DNA of 64,000 bases from Sweltsa coloradensis. Its lineage: Eukaryota > Arthropoda > Insecta > Plecoptera > Chloroperlidae. Within the stretch, counting starts at the first letter, position 1, and the number at the start of each line of letters is the position of its first letter. The translations under genes were made by a program, and so were the position numbers. Under the pieces are notes generated by a model that saw only the letters and a program-made list of their open reading frames with translations, was not told the DNA's origin and did no database searches. Shown here piece after piece: positions 37,297 through 49,859 of the stretch. The stretch is from positions 1,054,001 to 1,118,000 of the forward strand of contig JAMZAV010000310.1 of the NCBI GenBank assembly GCA_024449915.1, written 5' to 3'.

Positions 37297-40200
37297 AGAC
37301 GGCTTCGTGTCTCGTTAGTCGTTAGAACAGATGGGAAGATAATTAACTTTGAATGTTCTTAAGTAACGAAATAGTTAAACTGTTCTGTCTTATCTTTGAG
37401 ACAAAGTAGCTGAGGAAAGTCTCGACTATGAATTAGGAATGAGATATGTCATTTATACTTATCATGCGTTGTACCGGCGCGTCTGGTTTATTGTAGCACC
37501 CTCACAAACAGTCCGCGTGTGTGGACTACAAAAATATCTCGTTAAATAGACGGAGTTTTCTAGAGTATTGTGCGTATTTCAGTTTTCAGGACAGCTCACA
37601 AGAATATATACCATGTCAGATACAGATAGTTATACTTTCATTCGGCCATGCAAGATCAATCTCACATATTCCCACACTTCAGTAATACAATCAGAACGTG
37701 TTGTATACATCGGCTTGTGAGTCTGAAAGAAACCAAGATGGCCGAACATCCTTCAACCATTGACGTTTTCTTGATCCTGGATTTGTAAGTGTCAACTTCC
37801 ATATTGGTCTTTACACACATCCACACGCGTTCACCTGGCTTAGCTGGTTTACTGACGTGTAAAATGATATTGATGGAGTTGGCGCGAACTCTTCCCAGCG
37901 ACTTTCTGAAGATCTAAGTAGGGGGTGGATTTGTACCCATCTTTCGGCTGCCTCGTGATTCCCAATACATGGGCCTGGCTGGTTGATGGATTGTCCCCTT
38001 GCATGGGGACCCCGCACATTCGCCTACCCTCCCATAAACAAGGCTATTCGCTTCAGTTATCAATATTTATCGCGCACATGTATCATACTTTAAATAATTT
38101 ACTATAATATACCAAATATGAGTTATTTGATTATAAAACAGATGCCTTTAGGGTCTCGCTCAAACATCCATTATCTCTCCCTGATACCAAATAATACAAC
38201 ACTATACCGCTAACTTATAACTTTGTTCTTATGATTCTTTTGTTTGTTATATTATTATTACTCTCAGTATCATTATCTTGTTTTATTGGAGTTTTAAGCT
38301 AAAAAATTTTTTTTTTCATCGTCTTATATTGAACGATATTATTGCGCAGATACACGCCCATGTGACTGATGTATGTATACGTAGACTAGACAAGTAAGTG
38401 TACTTGGTGCTTGTTGTTTTGAGTAGCTATGATTGCATGGCGTAGCATATATTCAGTATGTATTGTACGGTGCTTCAAGAACTTCGAGTGTAGCCAGTCT
38501 CGGGTAAAAAAGCCACGAGCGAGGAACACTCATCTTGCAAATCATTTTCACTCGAAGAATTCCACGCTGACTTCAGCAATTTGTACGTTATTAGATTTTA
38601 AAAATGTGCGCGTATGCTAACGCGTGGAGTATTATTGAAAGGGAGGTTTCGTCCCGTGACTTTTAGCCGATCAGGAGTAAGATCGGGGTCCGACGCTTGT
38701 TGCTAATTCTCGCTGCGTCGCGAAGCTTTATTGGGCTGGTTTATTATTGCGCTGCAAAGCCGCTTAAAAAGAGAAGCCCGAGTTGGTTTATCAATTCGAA
38801 TAAAAGTGATAAAGTAGGAAATAACGGTTGAATATAATTCATTGCGAGATATCTAATTTAATCTCGTTCACTCTGCTTCCCGATACATCTCGTTCCCCGG
38901 GCCTCTTTCTGTTCGTATTTTGAACAGGTATCATCTAGTGGATTAATCTGATTAGCTCGAGTTGCTGCTACGCCTGCTTGAGCACACGATCGAGTCAGTG
39001 TTTCGTTGCTCTTACTTGTACCTCGAGTTAGTAATTTATCTGTGCTTGACAGCGGGATGTTATTTACACTGAGGGGGCCTCTCTTGCACAGGTGGGTGAT
39101 TGTTTTTATCTGTTTGTACTAAGACTTATCACAACACTAACCAACCCCACTAAGAGCAACGGATAATGATAATGGCACGACGTAGTTTGGTAATATAATT
39201 TACAAAGTTTGCTCCAAAGAGAACTCGAGTTACTAGCTAATGAAGGAGCCTTCGTAAAATTTCCATTTACAGTCATAATTATTTTTGTTATCAACCAGAT
39301 TTGTCACTACCTTCCACAATATAATGTTTTCAAGAACATGTTGATTTTTCACGAAGCAGTGTCAATAGTAGCAGTAGTTTCTCACATTGATACATCTCAA
39401 AATATATTCATTTAGCTTTTTCACATTTAAGAAGCCGATGATTAGGTCCCACTATAATGTTGTTTGTGGTTACGTTGGGCGCCTATTCTGCGTGACTGAT
39501 TCGCGCACGTGGACGCAGTGCACGCATCGTGGCGCGTTCTCAGCACGAGCTCGTTGGCTCGACCCTCCTCGGTTAGCAGGAAGTGGCTCGTGAAACGGTT
39601 TCATTGAATAACAAGTAACGATTAAACTGGGACAAAAGATCCAACAAACTGGAAGGAAAGAAGGAGTCCCTGCTAATGATGTTGCCGAGTTTGAGAACGT
39701 CGAAAAAACTGCTGCTCGAGTACTAATTATGTTTATGAAGAATACACTTCATGCTAGAGATAATTACGCTATTATCACTAGATCTTACACTCGTTTCAAA
39801 CAATGTGTCAAAGTAATTAACATATTTCAAATTTTTCAAAAGACTACAGAATTTCTTTTCAAATATTACCATGTTTACTTTGTTAATTTGCAATTGTTAA
39901 ATTAAGGGTGCATAAAGAACTGAAATTGGTAGAAAATTATTCATAAACAAACAAAGGGGAAAAGGAACAAAACAAAAGTTTGTCACCCGCCGTCAGAAAA
40001 TTGGCGCGAGTGAGAGTACGCGCTGAAAAAATTGATGAGAACGAGGCAATGATTTTTGGTAGAGATTTCTCAACAACGTGTAAACTCTAGACTCAACAAC
40101 AATGCTTCCAATGTAAGGCGCCGATAGTGTGTACCAACAAGGTACTAGGTTTAGGTCCCACTCAAGCTAGACCGTATCTTGAGTCTTCACGCCACGATAC

Positions 40201-40764
40201 CTGCTATCATCTGCAAGTTGGCAACAACTTTGTCACCAAGGAACGAGCCGACCTAACGTTTTCTGTAAACAGCTCTTGAAGTTACCAACAAATGCTAGAT
40301 CAAAGCAATTGGGTGGAGAATTCTCTGTTGTTTACACAGATGTGTTCACGTTTTTTCATCCCGTTCCATTCCATTTCTAGATCTTTTCTTCCTTCCTCCA
40401 ATCTGATACACAGTGGTCTCTGCTTCCACAACCCTCGGGGCTTTCAAAGGGCTTTTTCATCGTTTCACTTGGATCTTGTCTAGAAAACCGCCAAGTTTTT
40501 CTCGATTGTATTATACCAATACGACAAAGTAGTCCGATAAGTAAGCTAAAGTAGTGGCTGTAGATCAGTTGGGAAGATCTCCTGACCTTCAGACCTCTCT
40601 AGTAAAGTACAAGTTAACGCTTACGCCATACAATAGCCAAGAGTATTTGTTCGTGCTGGATTTGTCACGTAACAATTCTATTCTTTAGCGTTGATGTTTC
40701 TTTATGAAAGACTTACTAAAACTCTACGAGTTAACACTTGTTTGCTACTTATTTAGGTATTCGC
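37297..40764. other. Non-coding stretch, nothing recognised
   Basis: No domain-bearing frame, RNA gene or dispersed repeat identified by eye. A GC-richer patch at 39470-39600 has no familiar content. Confidence 0.4.
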
Positions 40765-40820
40765 AGTGGCTTGCAGAGGTGACTGGTTGAAGTACTTAGT
40801 TCGAATCCCGTATTATGAAT
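40765..40820 (+). mobile_element. Possible tRNA-like SINE fragment
   Basis: AGTTCGAATCCCG (40797-40809) is a good B box and TGGCTTGCAGAGG upstream is a poor A box. No second copy and no body marker of the SINE at 8742-8937, so this may be chance. Confidence 0.3.
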
Positions 40821-43800
40821 GGCTTTCAGCCACATCTCTCCTACTTCCCATCTCGAACAGCATTGATCTTAATATGTGTACGTAAAACAGCATTACACGC
40901 GGCAGGTTACCTGCAGTGTACCGTGAAGGTGGAGACAACGAAGCTTGCGTCGTGGTCTCGGATGGGGGGGGAGTGGGGGGTGAGTTATTATACCCTGCAA
41001 GGGGACGATCTTGACTAGACCAGAGTGGGTTATGGACTTGTCTCCGTTTATCACCCTTATTTCGCGGGGTTGTTTTATGTTGGCTCCGCGGACAGCCACA
41101 ATTTGTTTCTATACGTTAGAGTCCACTTAAACTCGGTCGGGCAATTGCGAGTGTATTTATTCGCCCGACTCCCGAGTGCTCCCCCTCTCCACGTCAAGTA
41201 GTGTACCCGAGCGCCCTCTCACTTCCCGCATTATCTTCCTTGTAGTTTTAATACCCGTTGAATTGGGCCAATTAGTAAAAAGTCTCCCCATTGTGCGATG
41301 TATATAATATCTCATTGATATCTCCGGATGTGAGTGGGAGCGCTGTTTGATGCCTCTCGCCAAACTTCAAAGCCTTTCTGTCGGGCGCACCGTGTTTGCA
41401 TGGCAACGTGAATCTCGAGGCCCAACAACGGGGAACTTTTAAACTGAAAAGTTAGCGAATTGCTGTACTCTTTGACTAGGGTGATTGATAGACCCTCCAA
41501 CCGAGGGCTTCTGTTTATTTTCAGCAAACACGGCCGGGTTTTGCAAAGGTTCAACTGCTATGTAAACAACCCTACTTGAGTTATTATTAAATTGGGGAAA
41601 CAAATTGATTTCACCATTATCCTACTTTTCCTTCTTTGTATATTAATAATATGCATCAGATTCACATCCAATCAGTTTATAATTGGTTATATAAAGCAGA
41701 AAACAACCAACCTGTCAAGGGCAATTTTAATCATTTTCAAATTGTCTTCGAATATGCTCTTGATCACCTGTTGTATTTCTTGAGTTGTCTATTGGAAGAG
41801 AGTGAACGTGAATGAGGAATGTGTGGTACGCGCGCGTAGATCCCGTCTACACAACCCGTGCAGTCTGCTGGAGTGAAATGATGTAGGTGCGCATGCAGCC
41901 CTCTCTGTTTCGTGGCTGGCAACGCACGGAAGATATATAAAGCAGCGGTTAGCTCTGGCAGAATTGCTTCATGGAACGAACGTCTTGGGAAAGAGCACCT
42001 AATTACTTCTCCCTGATTTGCTAAGCTTAAATAACGCACTTTAACAATCCGGATTCAACATCCCAATTAAGAAAGTTTGTTGTAAACGTATAGCCTCGCC
42101 AGGCAATGAAGTTAGAAAGCCGAGATCACAGGCTTAGATGTTATGACTCACGACTTAACCAACAATAAATACACCATGGGAGAACGGAGACTGGTGATAA
42201 TTCCGTGTATCGCGAAGACATAACCCGTAGCATGCAGCGACACCGCCACATCGCGATGAACTACGGTGACAAAATGTCCGCGAGCAAGAGAGTTTTCTGC
42301 CTTCGTCAACTTCCTTGTAACAACCTCGACCATTGTGAAATAACCCACAGTAGACGTGCACGTTTAGCGGTGCAGCTTTGCCTTGTTCCATACCTAATCT
42401 TTTATTAAAGTCGTATAATATTTATTTTCTCGTTGAAATCGTATATGAACTTGTGAGTACTGCTGATCGTCATTAGCCTAGGTTGTCGATACTCTGAACG
42501 GTTACACCTTGTTATCCACGTAAGTTAAAAGGCAGTCAAAGTAAGCGGATGTTCTTGACGTGTTCTTAGAAAATCGACAATTTGAAATCTTCATTCTAAA
42601 AATATGTTGAATAAATTGAATCGCCCTCATCATGAGGACGAACCTATCTATGGGACTAGAAACCGCGAACCGATCTTCAAGAAAGTCAGTGATGATTACG
42701 TGAGATGGTCTTTATTAATTCGGTGTGTTATCATGATATGAACGAGCCTCGTGAGATACATCATTAGACTTTTAATTAGATCCCGAGGCGTAGTCTTAGC
42801 TTCTTCCACAACGTTTGCAACAAAACCGAGCTCTCGACCTGAATCTTAAGAAACCCAAATATTTAACATTTATTAGTTATTTTTGTATGTTCACATCCGA
42901 AATTTCCCATTACATTAATAAATGTTTTGACAAGGAATTGGAATTCAATCTCTATGTTTAATTGCTTTAGTTATCTTTTAGTTAACGTTAATAAATATTA
43001 ACCATTATTAGCGTTGTCTGTTTAATTAGTATACTATTCATGTTCGTTGAAAGTAATAATTACCGGTGAGTACATATATACCTCAGAATGTTTATGAGGG
43101 AAGCGTTTTCGCCTAATATTCCTATTACAAAACAGATTCTCCATCATATATACATATACCCTCTGATTACGAATTACTCTCTACAAAGGTTTTTTTTCTC
43201 GTTAAAATAAATATTTTTTTCTTACCATTCAACATTTCTGTTTGGTATATAATTCATCTGTGCCAGCAGCCCTGGGCGGCAGTGTTTGGTGGTTATTGCT
43301 TGTACTTTGACGTGCTCGCCAGCCCGTCGCGACGCCCGTAGGCTTAGCTTGTACCATAGGGTTGATTTTTATTTGGCTGGTTAGTTTTGGCGAGCAAGAC
43401 TTGTGTGTTTCGTGTTCACATCCACATGCGCACGGCGAAGACGGATTAACAAGCATGTCCGGAGATGTTTGAAATGAGAGGGGTTCGTCGCTCGTCAATT
43501 GCACGGAGTACTCGTTAGGGCGCGTGTGATTGCAACCCATCCGATCACCTGCACGCAAACCCACCCGTCACACTGTAACGCTTTTTCTCTCCCGCCGCCC
43601 GCAATAATTGCTATGTTCGGGGCGGCGCGGCGCCGTGTTTGCGGCTGCTAGTAATGAGATGCCGCAGATGTGATGCCTGTAACAGTCATTTACAAACAAC
43701 ACAACTAATTAATTACAGGCAGATGAGAAGCGAAAGTGCAAAAAGCTGTTATTGTACAAGCAGAACCAAACAAACAACCGCCCCTAGTCAACTTGGTCCC

Positions 43801-45456
43801 AACACTTGGTCGTAACTTCCCGACTTCGCGCTAGCTGGTCTACATCTCCGCCTACTAATCTCGTCTTCCTTCCGTTGTCCACTTGTGAAAATAAAGAGAT
43901 CCAGTTGAAAGTTGTTTTCAAGTTTAACATTGATAAACAAATTGCGAACCTTTCTCCGTTTGCCAAGTTCTGTCTCGGAATTCCTGTCCGGTGCTTCCCG
44001 TTAGTTCGAGTTTTCTCCGTCTCGCCGTCGCGACGCTGCTAGCGTCGTCGTGAGTAATCAGCGCCAGTCGACCAGCGCATTCCTTACACAGATTCAAAGA
44101 CACTTGTATCTCTATACATGTTTGTATAGCCCATGCAGCATCGAGCTGATTTCAGATTCTTGTTGGCAACGCTTATCACAACACTTCCTGTTATTCTCTG
44201 TCCCTAAGCTTCTACCAGTTGCCTCTGCCCAATATATTGTTTCTCACACAAAGCGGAAGCCGTGAATCAAGATCCTCGCTTTAAAGGCGTCCTTTCGATG
44301 TTTAAAACAGGCGTTATTCTTTCGGGTATCTGATTTCATTTTCATGAAAATACATTTTCTTTTGCGTACGTCTTGGTTTCGAGGTCCTTCGAACTTATCT
44401 CCTCTATAAGTCATCTTTCATCTGTTGTTGGGACGATTTAGAAATGGTAAGCAGGTTGTTCAGTGATAGTGCGCCGCATGAAAGGGCAAACCCAGATAAA
44501 CGTTTTGATATGAATTTCCTCGCCATTAAGCCTGTATGTCCCGCGTGCTTGTCATTGTTGGATGACAAGGGTTGTGGCCGTGTTGTGCCGACCGGGGGAG
44601 TAGATCGAGTGGATGGGAACATTTACAACGCAATCCTGCTGCTAGGCATACGAAACATTTATCATTACATAACCGTGTAGACTAGACTAGACGCATCCAC
44701 TATCCTGATTCCGGAACTATGCCTCGAAGATACCAGAGAGCGGCCTAAATGTTTCATTTCCATCCCCTCTGTACCTCCGAGCCATGGTGTCTTGGAGTCA
44801 TAAGTGTTGATAAATAGAGAGTACTTGCTTTGTACAATTCAGGCCTGAAGACATTTAAACTTTCCTCATACGTATGTTCAATAACACTGTATTGAATGTG
44901 TTCAGCCTGTAACAATTGAAATAACCGTTATACAGAATTCGACGATTTGTACAAATAAAGTTTAATGTCATATCTATATTATGAGCGAGCGTTTTTCTAT
45001 TCAACACTTGCCATTTATTTCCACTGTTTTCTGTTTCCCAGCGTAACAACCAAGCCGTCCGCTGTGAAAATGCACACATGATGTTTCTTGAAAAGCGGAA
45101 ACTTATTCGCTATAGTTTTTCTCGAGTCGAATAGTTTTTTTCATAAAACAACGCGTTAAAAAAGTGAAAACAACACGTAGTTTATCAACACGAGGGACTT
45201 AAGCCGGCATATCAAAGATAAAGTCACGTAGGCATTTTTGGCATGATACATCCACTCTGTGCGCGATAGAAGGCGTTACTGGTTTAAAAAATTGGAAATG
45301 TAATGTCTTGCCCATAATGTTTATAACGCGCCCCTAGAACGCTATTTTCTTAGATTGGTTTTCTCGGGTGTTGGAGGCATTTTTCATTTTGGACTTCCAG
45401 TTTCATATTATCGACAATTTTTCCCGTATCCGTTTACCAATTAAAAACTTCTCGAA
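40821..45456. other. Non-coding stretch with one GC-rich patch
   Basis: No gene recognised. The patch at 43570-43660 is markedly GC-rich (GGGCGGCGCGGCGCCG). It is followed by 43680-43740 with TTTACAAACA (forkhead-like), TAATTAATTA (homeodomain-like) and CAGATG (E-box-like). This could be an enhancer, but the evidence is only motif clustering. Confidence 0.35.
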
Positions 45457-45474
45457 ACCCGGCTCCTCCACCAA
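45457..45474 (-). other. Primer-binding-site-like motif, variant
   Basis: Minus-strand TTGGTGGAGGAGCCGGGT, one base different (A for T) from the motif at 9997-10015. Flanks are unrelated to the other occurrences. Confidence 0.35.
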
Positions 45475-45965
45475 CCATGGCAGATCCTGCTTTGCATGAC
45501 TTGTTTATGTAGATTACGATAAGCCATATCCGTATGATCGTGGTTGTCATAAAGCAAAGACCTCCACTTTTATTTGAAAACTCCCTTGTGAACTTATGAA
45601 ATATGGCTCGTCACTAGTTATAAAGTTATTCAGAAACATATTTTTTCAGTTAGAAATGTAATTAATTTATGGGAATTAATGTGACGTTACCAAATCGTCT
45701 GACATTCGCTGAGTTAGAAATACAGTATAATCGTAAAATTTTCCCTCTGAGTACATCCATTCTTACAGTATATTAAGTTGCTTGTTATATTTTCGTTTGT
45801 GTTGGCTTAATGATCATATTTATCAAGTAATATCTTAATAATTTGTCACGTGATTAGGGTAAATAAACAAAATGACACATCTCTACTGTGATAATCAACT
45901 ATGGGCACGAGTTAAATATCGGACTTGTAAGCCAGTGACATGGAGCCTTTCAGCCAATATCACTT

Positions 45966-46757
45966 ACTAGGAAAACGCTAAAGTCCCGCCGCGTTGATGG
46001 ATGAGCGGTTTTTTGTAAGTTTTTTGTTTGCGTTTTATGCGTTTGTTTGCACTTTTCCTTTGCAAGTGCTTTTTGAATGCATTGTAGGTGATTGTTGTCA
46101 AGTTTCTATTGTTATACTTGTTAATTGGTATTATAAACCTCAAAAAACTCATATTAAAACCTTTGTTTCTGTGGATTCTGACTAACTTTTTCAACTTTTT
46201 CTTTCAAAAGGTACTACATCACCATAACCTTAATGTCCATGTGAAATCTGAACGTTGTAGTCCCACCCGTTTGGTCAGAATCGGTCCAAATGTGACGAAA
46301 ATATCGCACTAAAAATTAAAAAAACTAATATTAAAACCTTTATTTCTATAGATTCTAGCTAATTTTTTCAACTTTTTCTTAAAAAGGTACTCAACACCAT
46401 AATCTTAATGTCCATGTGAAATATGAACGTTGTAGCCCCACCCGTTTGGTCAGAATCGGCCCAAATGTGACGAAAATATCGCACTAAAAATCGAAAAAAA
46501 TCGTAAAAGTACGATATTCATGAGAAATATTTCTTCGATTGCACCCAAAAACAATACACCTCTAAGTTCAGAGAAAACGAAGGTCCCCTCAAATTTTCAT
46601 CAAGATCGCATATGCCGTTTGCCCGGAATCGAGCGAACAAACAGACGGAAAAACAAAAAAAAACAAAACAAAAAAACAAAAAAAAAACATTGGAGCTAAA
46701 TTTTTTGGGGGGGTCAGTGAAATTGAAGTTTTCGCTTCGCTCGCTACGCTCATCCAA
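45966..46757 (+). mobile_element. R1 mobile element, copy 1
   Basis: About 790 bp, starting ACTAGGAAAACGCTAAAG and ending GCTCATCCAATTA. Inside are a left arm (to about 46150), two diverged units of about 175 bp in tandem (about 46151-46325 and 46326-46500), a right arm, an A-rich AAC tract (46650-46688), and a GC-rich terminus with GCTTCGCTCGCTACGC. The whole order recurs at 47033-47823 and, inverted, at 51626-52394. No transposase-like frame. No target duplication is evident. Read on the other strand, the left end becomes AACGC...GCGTT (5-bp stem) followed by TTC and CTAG, with T next in the flank. That is reminiscent of Helitron 3' ends, but the classic 5' TC end is missing. Class unresolved. 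Confidence 0.8.
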
Positions 46758-47032
46758 TTAATTGATAAAAATAAACCGTCGCATCGAAAACCAGCTACAT
46801 CGGTTGACTAAAACAAGACGGATTTATTTACGTATTATTAAAAGGACAACTCAAAGGATTTGTGTTGTGTAGTGCAAAGTTATACAGGATGTCCTAAACA
46901 AACTGTCGTTGTTCACAAATTTGTCTCCACTATTCGTTTATCCATGAGTACTACTTTCAGATGGACTCAAACAATAAGTTAAGGAACTCGTGGCATTTCA
47001 TTCATAACGTCGTAACGTCCAGTATCTCTACT
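46758..47032. other. Spacer between two direct R1 copies
   Basis: About 275 bp not shared with the other R1 flanks; nothing recognised. Confidence 0.5.
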
Positions 47033-47823
47033 ACTAGGAAAACGCTAAAGTCCCGCCGCGTTGATGGATGAGCTTTTTGAAGTTTTTAATTTGCGTGGGA
47101 TATCTTTACTTTTGCAAGTGCTTTGTTTTGCTTTACGCATTGTAGGTGATTGTTGTCAAGTTTCTATTGTTTCTTGTCAATTGGTATTATTTACCGTAAA
47201 AACTTATATTAAAAGCTTTCTTTCTATGGATTCTGGCTAACTTTTTCAACTTTTTATTTCAAAAGATACTTCATCACCATAACCTTAATGTCCATGTATA
47301 ATATGAACGTTGTAGCCCAACCCGTTTGGTCAGAATCGGCCCAAATGGCACGAAAATATCGCACAAAAAATAAAAAAACTTATATTAAAAGCTTTATTTC
47401 TATGGATTCTGGCTAACTTTTTCAACTTTTTATTTCAAAAGATACTACATCACCATTACCTTAATGTACATGTGAAATATGAACGTTGTAGCCCCACCCG
47501 TTTGGTCAGAATCGGCCCAAATGTCACGAAAATATCGCACTAAAAATCGAAAAAAATCGTAAAAGTACGATATTCATGAGAAATATTTCTTCGATTGTAC
47601 CCAAAAACGTAGCAAGTCTAAGTTCAGAGATTTCGAAGGTCCTGTCAAATTTTCATCAAGATCGCATATGCCGTTTGCCCGGTAGAGAGCGAACAAACAG
47701 ACAAAAAAACAAAAAAAAAAAACAAAAAACAAAAAAAAAAAACACCCGAGCTAAATTTTTTGGGGGGTCAGTGAAATTGAAGTCTTCGCTCCACTCGCTT
47801 CGCTCGCTACGCTCATCCAATTA
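47033..47823 (+). mobile_element. R1 mobile element, copy 2
   Basis: Same structure and orientation as 45966-46757, with its own two tandem 175-bp units (about 47207-47380 and 47381-47555), A-rich AAC tract (47703-47742) and GC-rich end. Its left arm carries GCGTGGGATATCTTTACTTTTGC, which is shared (inverted) with copy 3 but altered in copy 1; copies 2 and 3 are thus closer in that arm. Flanks differ from those of copy 1, so it is an independent insertion and not a simple tandem duplication. Confidence 0.8.
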
Positions 47824-47888
47824 AGATGCCACAAGTGAGTCGTATTTGTGTCGTGTTCGTTTAACTCTTTTATGTAGCACTTTGATAT

Positions 47889-47991
47889 ACCCGGCACCTC
47901 CACCAAAATCATGGGAAATATTGTTTCTTACGTCTGTATTGTGAAAGTCCACATCTGAACATAGCGTTATTTACCCGGCACCTCCACCAAA
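47889..47991 (-). other. Two primer-binding-site-like motifs 84 nt apart
   Basis: ACCCGGCACCTCCACCAAA occurs at 47889-47907 and again at 47973-47991, both in the same orientation. The sequence between them and on either side is not repeated. On the minus strand each reads TTTGGTGGAGGTGCCGGGT, identical to 9997-10015. Confidence 0.6.
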
Positions 47992-49713
47992 CAGTGTACA
48001 TTTTGTATTTAACCTCTAACACGGATAACACAAGGCGAGACATACAAAACTCGCTAGACGCGTCTTATTCCTAGTGATTGTGTGTCTCAGTTATTTCAAA
48101 TCAAATGTGACGTTATGCTATATATTTATGACGGTGGTGGCTCATCATTAAAATAGACAAAGCGTCGGAAGGCGCAGTGTAAAATAAAGATCGCGAAGGT
48201 AGCGCGTGCCGTATAAATACACAATGTTCTCTGTTGCCTTGGGTGAGGTATGTTCCTAGCCCGGTGATTCCCGCCCACGCGTCGTTTAAATATTAACGGT
48301 CACGCCCGCGAATCAGTTCTCGATCGAAAGCTTTGCTTGCCTTCCATTTAATCAGAGCTCTCAGTGTACACTTTGGCTTCTTACTGTTTCAACAAGTTAT
48401 TCCCAATACTCATATTCGGTAAAAATATTTTACTATCGTTATCTCAAGCGGTGAGTTACACGAGTGTGCTTTACTCAAGTTCATTTAGTTTCATTTACTT
48501 TTGCAGTGGTTTTGAACGTAACACAAGTACGTTCCACGTATTTTCTTTTTAAGTTTGTACAAATGTTTGGTTCCAGTAACGATGAACCGTTAAAGAATTC
48601 ATCTGATAACATTATTGTTCACGAATTTCGGTTAAAATATACATCTTTTTATAGTTTCCTAATGTTCCTTTTGAAACATATATATCCTAAAAGTTAGTTG
48701 CTCACTACTTTTGTGGGACACGGGTCCAAATTTATTTCAGTACGTTGGCTTGTATACGTAATTATAAAACAATACAATAAACTTTTTTAATCAACCTCCA
48801 CTACAACTAGCGGTACAATATCATCCGTCACTTTCATATGCCCCGAACGTGTTTATTTGATGCCGATATAAATTTAATATAGCGAATTATTGTTGCTGGC
48901 TCTTGGCACTAGGTTTGTGTTATGAACAATCGTTTTTTCGAAATTGGAAATAAACTAGTTGGTATAGAAATAAAATGCAATCTCTGTGGGTTGAACATAG
49001 TTCGTGTTGACCGTTACTGGACAGAGGAAGCATAAAGTGCATGGTTTGTTGACCACTCTTGCGTGTAGGGTGGGACTCAACATGCGAATAAGGAGCCGCG
49101 TTGTTTACCGAGATGAAGACGAGGACGCCGCGTGTTTGAGCGTCGTCCGCAGAGATGAGGCCACTTCCGGTGTCCGGATGTCTAAATTGAAAGTGGGATT
49201 TGCTCAAGAGTGGTGGTAGATTTCAAGAGACATTTATCGTGAGTGAATTGCCGCCTCTAAGACGGTTGGGATCCCGGGGCATTTCTTTTCATTTCCCAGC
49301 GGGACGCTAGTGGGCTGCCACCGGTGGACTCCAAGACGGACGGACGGACAGGCTTGGACCTAGAAGGCTTTAAACCCGACTGAGTGAGGTAGGCGAGTGA
49401 TAAACACGCACTCTCGAACCCACTTCCTCTTGATCCTCTCACCCGCTAACTCTTAACGGCCGGTGTGGGCCTACATTTAGATAACGTTTCATCTAAAAAT
49501 TCAATCTATTTTTGCATGTAGTTTACAAGATCGTAAACAGTAAACTATTTTCAATCTTTTCGCCACTCATATTTTCTTGGCCGCTATCAGAAGATTCTAA
49601 AACAAGATACAGATTTCTGACAGTATTTGTAGTTCCAATCTATGTAACTCACATGGTAGTGGGTCCTTCCCAGACTGCGCAAGTAGTGCGTCCAGCTTCC
49701 ATGGCCTCACCCC
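47992..49713. other. Non-coding stretch, nothing recognised
   Basis: Contains short frames only (up to 95 codons, minus strand 48920-49207). The GC-richer stretch 49240-49470 carries GGACGGACGGACAGG and a B-box-like CTCGAACCC, without other support for a SINE. Confidence 0.4.
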
Positions 49714-49859
49714 GCTAGCCAGGTCACTGTCCACTGTGGTCAGACTACGCCTGTTGCCAGGGCTGCGCGAGAGCGTGTGGGTATTCTGCTAGCCAGGTCA
49801 CTGTCCACTGTGGTCAGACTACGCCTGTTGCCAGGGCTGCGCGAGAGCGTGGGTATTTA
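49714..49859. repeat. 74-bp direct tandem duplication
   Basis: Two copies beginning GCTAGCCAGGTCACTG at 49714 and 49788. They are almost identical; the second lacks 2 nt in a GTGTGGG/GTGGG run near its end. The low divergence marks a recent duplication. Confidence 0.95.
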
